A stretch of 64,000 nucleotides of DNA from Axinella damicornis (Eukaryota > Porifera > Demospongiae > Axinellida > Axinellidae): the NCBI GenBank assembly GCA_963931865.1, contig OZ007507.1, forward strand, positions 15,744,450-15,808,449, read 5' to 3'. The notes below the pieces were generated by a model. The model was not told where the DNA came from. It was given only the letters and a program-made list of their open reading frames with translations, and did no database searches. Made by a program: the position numbers and the translations under genes. This document shows positions 58,332 to 64,000 of this stretch, piece after piece; within the stretch, counting starts at the first letter, position 1; every line of letters begins with the position of its first letter.

Positions 58332-58452
58332 GTATATAAAGAGGGTCCAGTTGTGTCGAAGTCATTCGGGCTAGGTTGAGCTCGGGTGAGGTTAAGGTGA
58401 GGTGAGCCCTCACCCTAACCTTACCCTTGCTGAATACCTTTCACCGCCAGGG
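58332..58452 (+). promoter_or_regulatory. Probable core promoter and untranslated first exon of the last gene
   Basis: GGGTATATAAAGAGGG at about 58329-58344 is a good TATA box. Transcription would start near 58360-58370. The following G/C-rich leader ends in CGCCAGGGTAAGT (about 58448-58456), a strong 5' splice site. The next acceptor in the right direction is CCCGCAG at 60230. Inference from sequence only. Confidence 0.5.
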
Positions 58453-58453
58453 T

Positions 58454-58725
58454 AAGTTCAGGTATAGATAGATAGATAGTGGGGTGGGGTGGGAGCCTGG
58501 GGGGGTGGGGCTAGGGTGGGAGCCTGGGGGGTGGGGCTAGGGTGGGAGCATGGGGTAGGGCTGGGGTGGAAGCATGGGGAAGGGCTGGGGTGGGAGCATG
58601 GGGGGTAGGGCTGGGGTGGGGCTAGGGTGGGAGTGTGGGGCTGGGGTGGGAGCATGGGGATGGGCCTGGGGTGGGTGCAGGCTTGGTTGGTTGTGGTGTG
58701 GGGCTGTGGTGGGTGCATGCATGGG
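58454..58725 (+). repeat. G-rich minisatellite in the presumed first intron
   Basis: Imperfect 21-33-bp units of GGGGCTAGGGTGGGAGCATG directly after the presumed first donor. Many GGG runs at short spacing give strong G-quadruplex potential on the non-template strand. Confidence 0.9.
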
Positions 58726-59611
58726 AGTGTGGTAAGCTGAGTATATATTATGATGTTGATTGTTCAAGCAACAATTGGAGGTTGTAGGTACATCATACTT
58801 TGCTAGAATTTATAGGCATTGCCTGAACGTCGTTGAATTGAATTTGAGGGAATGGATACAGTAATGGTGTTGATGATTTGACTTTGACAATTAATGTTGT
58901 GCTGAGCATGTTTGCATGTAAAGTCTAAGCAGAATCTTCTATGCTGGGATGTGGGTACCTAGCCAAATAAACTATTCTCACTAAACTGCATGCAGTACAG
59001 AGTTAGAGGGAACTTTGCCTACCACGGACTTTGCCTCAGCGCCAGTTATAATTAGTCGTTGTACCACACCCCCACGCCACGCCACGCCATGCCACCTGTA
59101 CCTGGGAATGGTGGAATGGAGTCTGGGAACGAGCCAGAAGTGAATCAAGATAAGGCATCTCTCTGGCCCAAGACTAGAGCTCAAACCTCTAAGTGAGCTA
59201 GTGTGTGGTGCACATCATTCTCGGAGATAAATAAGAAAGCAGGTGGGTGGGTCAACTCGCCAGAGTAGAGTGAAGGGTGGTATAATTTGTGAATCAGTGT
59301 GTACCAAGTAGCTAGTCTGGGACCGAGGCGAGGAGTAGCCTCAGGCCAGTGAGGCTTGTTTGTTTTCTCCCTGGAATCAATGGAGTTGTCATAATTTACT
59401 AGGCCTACAATGTAGTACTCTAATTTCCGTGTCTGCAGGCGTAGCAAGCACTAGTCTCACCAATCAGATCTAGTCAGTCCCTGTGTTTAACGTTTATAGG
59501 ATACACTGTAGTTATGGGATACACTGGAGTAATAGTTCCTTGTCTGTGAGATCATGTAAGTTTTGTATCATGACAAGAATATGAATGGTTTGTTTGTCTA
59601 CACCAGGTATT
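58726..59611. other. Intronic, nothing recognised
   Basis: No supported exon. A family-1-like end (CTGGGAACGAGCC) at about 59124-59136. Confidence 0.4.
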
Positions 59612-59948
59612 GCACAAGGGGGTGACACTGGCCGGCTGTAGTCACAGTGGCATATCGATATCGGCACATCTTGACCCCGTATACTAAGGAAGGAGTGGAG
59701 TTGTTAGGCATTCTTTCGTATAATAATTATTGGGTCAAGGGTGAAATGAAGGGGTGGAGTTGCTGCGCATTCTTCCACATTATCAAGGGCAAAATGTGGG
59801 CGTGAAAATTGAAATACAGCGCAGTCAAACGGTCGAACGTCTTTGTGATGCAGTCAAGGGTCAAGCAGCAAAAATGATGGTCAAGATTTCTTGACCCCGG
59901 TCGCAGCTATGACTATATGGCTTCTATGGGAGTGTCACCCCTTGTTGC
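59612..59948. mobile_element. TIR element (AAGGGGGTGACACTGG ends)
   Basis: CACAAGGGGGTGACACT at the left and AGTGTCACCCCTTG at the right; TTGCA lies on both outer sides. End sequence related to the nested element at 29745-29990. It contains TTGACCCC/GGGTCAAG pairs. Confidence 0.65.
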
Positions 59949-60230
59949 ATCCCTACAACTCTGTGTATGAGGTATAAGCATTCTGGGCTTGGAGCATGCC
60001 CATATACTGTTGAAGGTCTCAACTGATGTCGGCCGTTAGAGCATTCCTTGGTCCTCTCAAATGGCAGCTGCTTGCTAGTCTTGTTCCCCATAGTATCTAG
60101 GGACAGAGTAAGCTGGGGAAGGGTGTATGGATGCCTTGCCATTCATGCCAGTGTAGTTCCTTTTGACTTATATAATTATGAGTAACATTCACCGTCTGCT
60201 TACATGATTTATCTCTCTGCTTCCCGCAGG

Positions 60231-61119
60231 TGGACCTATAGCAATGTTGAAATGTCAAATGGGGACGGCCCCACCAATCTTCAACCAGTTTTGTGTGAAT
60301 CAAGTATCTGGACGTTCTTTTAGAGTAAGAAGGACTCTGAACATTAGATAAATCAAGCAATGGAACCGTCTGTCACTACTCAAGTCGTGTTGAAGCTCCC
60401 CAGTGGGAAGGACTGCGGACCTTTCTCAATCTGCTCCTCCTCAGAGGTCGAAGTGTTGGATGAACTGCCAAAGCTTTTTACAGTTGTAGCACAACAGCCC
60501 ATACCGGGTACCAAGTTCTTTGTTGAAACACCGCAAAGTACAAGCCACATCTATGTCACCTCTTCATCCACCGCGGGCTTGCCTCTCGGGACAATAGAGG
60601 TGTACGCAATTGAAGTAGGGCGAGACCAACGACTCAGTGAAGGGGAGGTTCGAAACCGCTTTTACGACAGCTTTGGAATGCAGTTGCAGTCTGCAGTGAG
60701 AGTGGTGTCAGGCCCTGAGGCAGAGGACGCTGGGGAAGGATGTAAGTGACCAGATGACCCGAGTATGGGTGGATGGATGTCCTGCCATTCATTTCACATG
60801 CATATCAAGAGTTCCAATTAACTCTCTCAAATGCCATAATTGTCCTTGGTAGCTTGGGGCATTTGTTGTGTACACAGATAGCAGTATTATATTCATGTGT
60901 TGTGATGGCCATTAGGAGTGGCTTCTGTGTTGAGCATGATAACTTAAGCAAGGGGTTATCAATAACATGTGATGTCATATGTTACCAAAATGCTGACAAA
61001 ATACACACACACACAACTGTCATGCACACACATAATTATACACAATGTCATACATTCATACACTGTCATATACACACATTGTACATAGCTACATGCACTC
61101 AAATCCCACACACATACAT

Positions 61120-61209
<90 letters not shown>

Positions 61210-62606
61210 CAGTAGGCTACCCATGTGGTACGTTGCTGTGCATCACAGGTGGAAATCACTTGCACACTTCATCTCAAGAGTCCCGCTTGTGTTCCAGTCC
61301 GGTGGTTGCCACCTCCAATCCCCATGACTCTGCTGAATCGCTGGTGGCTGGCAAACAGGATGTCACACTCCCACAGGCCTCAGATTCTCAATCTACAGGT
61401 TCATTCAGAGAGGGGTTTACCCAATTTTCCCACCCCCCTCAAGAGACATCAATGCGCTGGATGTCAGCATTGAAACCAGAACGAAAGAGTAACGGTGAGG
61501 AAACTCCCTCTGACGCCGACCACCCTCCAGCCAATGGTGTTAGGTCTAACTCAACTGATTTGGCCAAGCTACATGAACTAACACCCTCCACACAACACAT
61601 CCCGACCATTATCATCAGTGAAACTGGAGATGAGCAGGTCAAAGTGGTTGAGATGGATGACGAGTCTCCCGCCAGCAGCCAGGAAAAATCCTCCTCGGAA
61701 CACAGAAAGTCTGCAGTTGTTACTGGCATGCATGTTAGGACTTACTCAGATGTTGGTGTCTATGAGCGATCGGATGAGACACAAAGCGATACGTGGGTGC
61801 GCTCCCGGAGTGATTCAAACATTGTCGCACACAAGAGCAAGTTCAGTGGATTGCTGCCCAGTGATGGCGTCCCGGAGACCGGGTCTGCTCTAGCAAGGAG
61901 GAGTTCCAAACCTGCCCCTACCCTAATGAACTCATCACCTTGTGAACCCACCCAACCACCCCCAAGGCAATGCAGTGGAGATAAGGAGACAGTGATGGAA
62001 GGGGCACAGCCAACGTTTAGTGTGCAAGGCGACAAGCATCACAAACGGACGAAGCTCGAAGTTGAGATTCAAGAGGAGCAAGAAGAAGAAGATGAGAAGA
62101 TGGACTCAAATGGTGTAAACTTGAAGGTTACGTTTGTACTCGGAGAAGAGAGCGGTGGGTCCAGCATTGATGACGAAGGCCACTCGCCCCATAGTGAGAA
62201 GGAATCATATGAAGACTACAGCAGTCAGACCACTGGCCGTGATGACAACGTGGAGCTGATGCTGCAGGTGCACGTGCTGGAACACGCCTGCAACGGCAGG
62301 TGCTTTCAGGGGGTAAGTGAGGGTTCACCAGAGCATGTTTGGAAGGGAGGGAGAACTTCCCGGAATCATCCGGGCAGTAGCTGGCTAGTCTAATATTCAT
62401 TTCCCAAACACTCCTACTGTGTGTCGAAGGGAGAGACATTTTCAGAGATTGTGTTCTTGCTTCTCAAGCCATTCAGCTACTACAGCTTCTAGTGACAGCA
62501 CAGCTATGAGTACATGTGGTGTGATTGATTGCAGGTCGCTCAAGACTTTAACCAGGGATACTTATTCAGGTAGTTATTCAGAACCTGCTGATGCCTACAT
62601 CCACAC

Positions 62607-62694
<88 letters not shown>

Positions 62695-63350
62695 TTCACT
62701 GCATTGATTGATTATCCGTCTCTCTGTCTGTCTGTTTATCTGTCCCTGTCCTTGCATCCAGCGTGGGTGTACTAGTCATCAGGACCTCCATTTTGCCGAG
62801 AGTGTGCGAGAGATGCAAGCCGTGGTGAAAAGCCTTGTTGACGGGAGTGCTTGCCCCGAAAGTGAGAGGGTGCAGGAGTATATTCGGACCCACTGCACCC
62901 ATTGCGATGTGGCAGGATGCAAAGTACCACACATGGCTGCTGGATGGTAGGTGCTATTTTTAGAAGGATTGGTTTACTTTTAGAAGGCATGGTGGTTTAT
63001 ATTTAGAATTCCAAAATTATAACAGCAGCTAGAGGTTGTTTCCCTGCATTGTGGAATAACAACTTCACAACATGAAAATCCTGGGTATAGACAACTCTGT
63101 TTCAGAGCAAAATCCTGGGTACATACTGACAGACAACTCTGTTTCAGAGCAAAATCCTGGGTACATACTGACAGACAACTCTGTTTCAGAGCAAACGTTT
63201 ATGTGCCTTTGAAGCCAGAGCTGGCATGATTTTGGGTGCTAACAAGAATAGGCTGCCATGGCCCTGGCCCTCTCTACTGTCCTCTCTAAGGCCTGAGGTC
63301 TGGGAGTACGTTGGGTTTTGTTGATGTGTACTTCCCCTCCTGTCACTCGT

Positions 63351-63413
<63 letters not shown>

Positions 63414-63454
63414 ACACACCACACACACCACACACACCCGCATACACACACTCA

Positions 63455-63490
<36 letters not shown>

Positions 63491-63538
63491 ACACACCACA
63501 CACCACACACACCACACACCACACACACCACACACCCG

Positions 63539-63572
<34 letters not shown>

Positions 63573-63627
63573 ACACACACCACACACACCCACATACACA
63601 CACTCACGCACACACACACACCACTCA

Positions 63628-63692
<65 letters not shown>

Positions 63693-64000
63693 CCTCCACC
63701 CAAGCCTGTGCCAGCTCGGATGAAAACACTGCCTGTTGGTTCGGTTTCATATGATCTGGAACCAGCCTTCATGTCAACCTCCTCCGATGTTGGTCAAGCC
63801 GATCTGAACCCCATTCCCAATCCGACAGTACTGAATAGTCAACCTTCAGTCGACCCACCCACTAGACCTCCCACCCTCCACACCCCTCACAACCTACATG
63901 TACTCAATCCTCAGAATAAGCAACTTGTCAACTTTGGTACCCCGGCATTCACTGAGAACGTTCATCTGGGCCAGCAGAGTACTTTCAGGCAACCCTGTGC
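60231..64000 (+). CDS. Acidic Ser-rich protein with Cys/His cluster, 5' part (runs off the window)
   Basis: Coding exons: 60360-60741 (exon begins 60231), 61249-62312, 62762-62946, 63692 to the end, still open. Phases match at all joins (1, 0, 2). ATG 60360 gives [20 protein letters not shown]. The first 127 residues look like a folded N-terminal domain. Exon 2 encodes 354 residues of low-complexity, acidic, Ser/Pro/Glu-rich sequence ([14 protein letters not shown]) with possible phosphorylation sites such as RTYSD and RSRSDS. Its end and exon 3 form a conserved-looking part: [17 protein letters not shown], then a helix, then [15 protein letters not shown]. The H-x3-C, C-x2-C and C-x-x-x-H spacing is faintly like a TAZ zinc finger of CBP/p300, which I do not claim as identity. 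The last exon is Pro/Asn-rich. Probably nuclear or cytoplasmic; family not recognised. Confidence 0.65.
60244..60351 (+). promoter_or_regulatory. Upstream ORF of 35 codons
   Basis: ATG 60244 to TAA 60349-60351, ending 8 nt before the main ATG at 60360 and in a different frame. It begins [12 protein letters not shown] uORF this close to the main start usually lowers translation and can make it stress-responsive; that effect here is inference. Confidence 0.55.
61116..61208 (+). repeat. CA microsatellite
   Basis: About 90 bp of CA in the intron between coding exons 1 and 2 of the last gene, with looser CA-rich sequence from 61003. Confidence 0.95.
62609..62694 (+). repeat. Poly-C tract (38 C) followed by CA microsatellite
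   Basis: 38 C at 62609-62646, then AAA and about 45 bp of CA, all within the intron upstream of coding exon 3. Unusual for an intron acceptor region. Confidence 0.95.
63072..63195 (+). repeat. 42-bp tandem repeat x 3
   Basis: Units of AAAATCCTGGGTACATACTG with ACAGACAACTCTGTTTCAGAGC; ACTCTGTTTCAGAG contains an inverted CTCTGAAAC-type half. Intron of the last gene. Confidence 0.9.
63351..63690 (+). repeat. CA-rich compound microsatellite, about 340 bp
   Basis: CA interspersed with CCACACAC and CCGCATACACACACTCAC variants in a higher-order pattern of about 90-110 bp. It ends directly at the AG acceptor of the next exon (63690-63691). Confidence 0.95.

Noticed and set aside
61439..62439. Minus-strand frames opposite the acidic protein
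   Set aside because: Antisense shadows of the long exon at 61249-62312.

Overview
The window reads as nuclear DNA of an animal, most likely a sponge (Porifera); this is an inference without species-level support. The evidence is intron-containing genes with GT-AG borders, single-exon RING/TRAF/MATH proteins, an LCGxC-type polytopic membrane protein of a kind I associate with sponges and cnidarians, Ig-like/fibronectin-like type I receptors built from phase-1 exons, and a heavy load of short inverted-repeat transposons, CA/TG microsatellites and poly-G/poly-C tracts. No prokaryotic operon, CRISPR array, rRNA operon or convincing tRNA was seen.

Layout. 1-3.5 kb: non-coding, dispersed repeats and MITEs. 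3.5-4.7 kb: first TRAF-like gene. 5-14.4 kb: gene-poor and repeat-rich, with isolated exon-sized remnants of conserved genes: ERLIN (two broken copies), eIF4G, a YHYH-domain protein and dCMP deaminase. 14.6-15.8 kb: second TRAF-like gene, paralog of the first. 17.3-19.1 kb: polytopic cysteine-rich membrane protein whose frame is broken twice, with the breaks compensating. 20.6 kb: orphan minus-strand copy of a receptor tail exon. 22.7-27.6 kb: receptor A (Ig, FN3, TM, short tail with an NPxY motif; 8 exons, 534 aa as assembled). 29.3-44.0 kb: receptor B (signal peptide, Ig-like module, membrane-proximal module, TM, long tail of small exons; 20 exons, 632 aa as assembled). Its tail contains a 41-residue two-exon module triplicated in tandem. 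44.0-47.1 kb: about 45 copies of a 69-bp minisatellite that starts at the stop codon of receptor B and carries a consensus 5' splice site in every unit. 47-56 kb: mostly non-coding, with three duplicated blocks each holding a dynactin p150-like exon, and a small single-exon gene for a secreted protein at 52.9-53.6 kb. 58.3-64 kb: 5' part of an acidic, Ser-rich protein with a Cys/His cluster; it has a TATA-like element, a probable untranslated first exon and a 35-codon upstream ORF, and it runs off the window.

The two receptors lie in tandem on the + strand and share the same phase pattern in the membrane-proximal part of the ectodomain (a phase 1-0 exon followed by a phase 0-1 exon), so they are probably diverged paralogs. 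With the two TRAF-like adaptors and the orphan tail exon, the first 44 kb looks like an expanding cluster of receptor and signalling genes; that they work together is inference. Several transposons can be delimited exactly because uninterrupted paralogous copies of their target sites are present in the same window.
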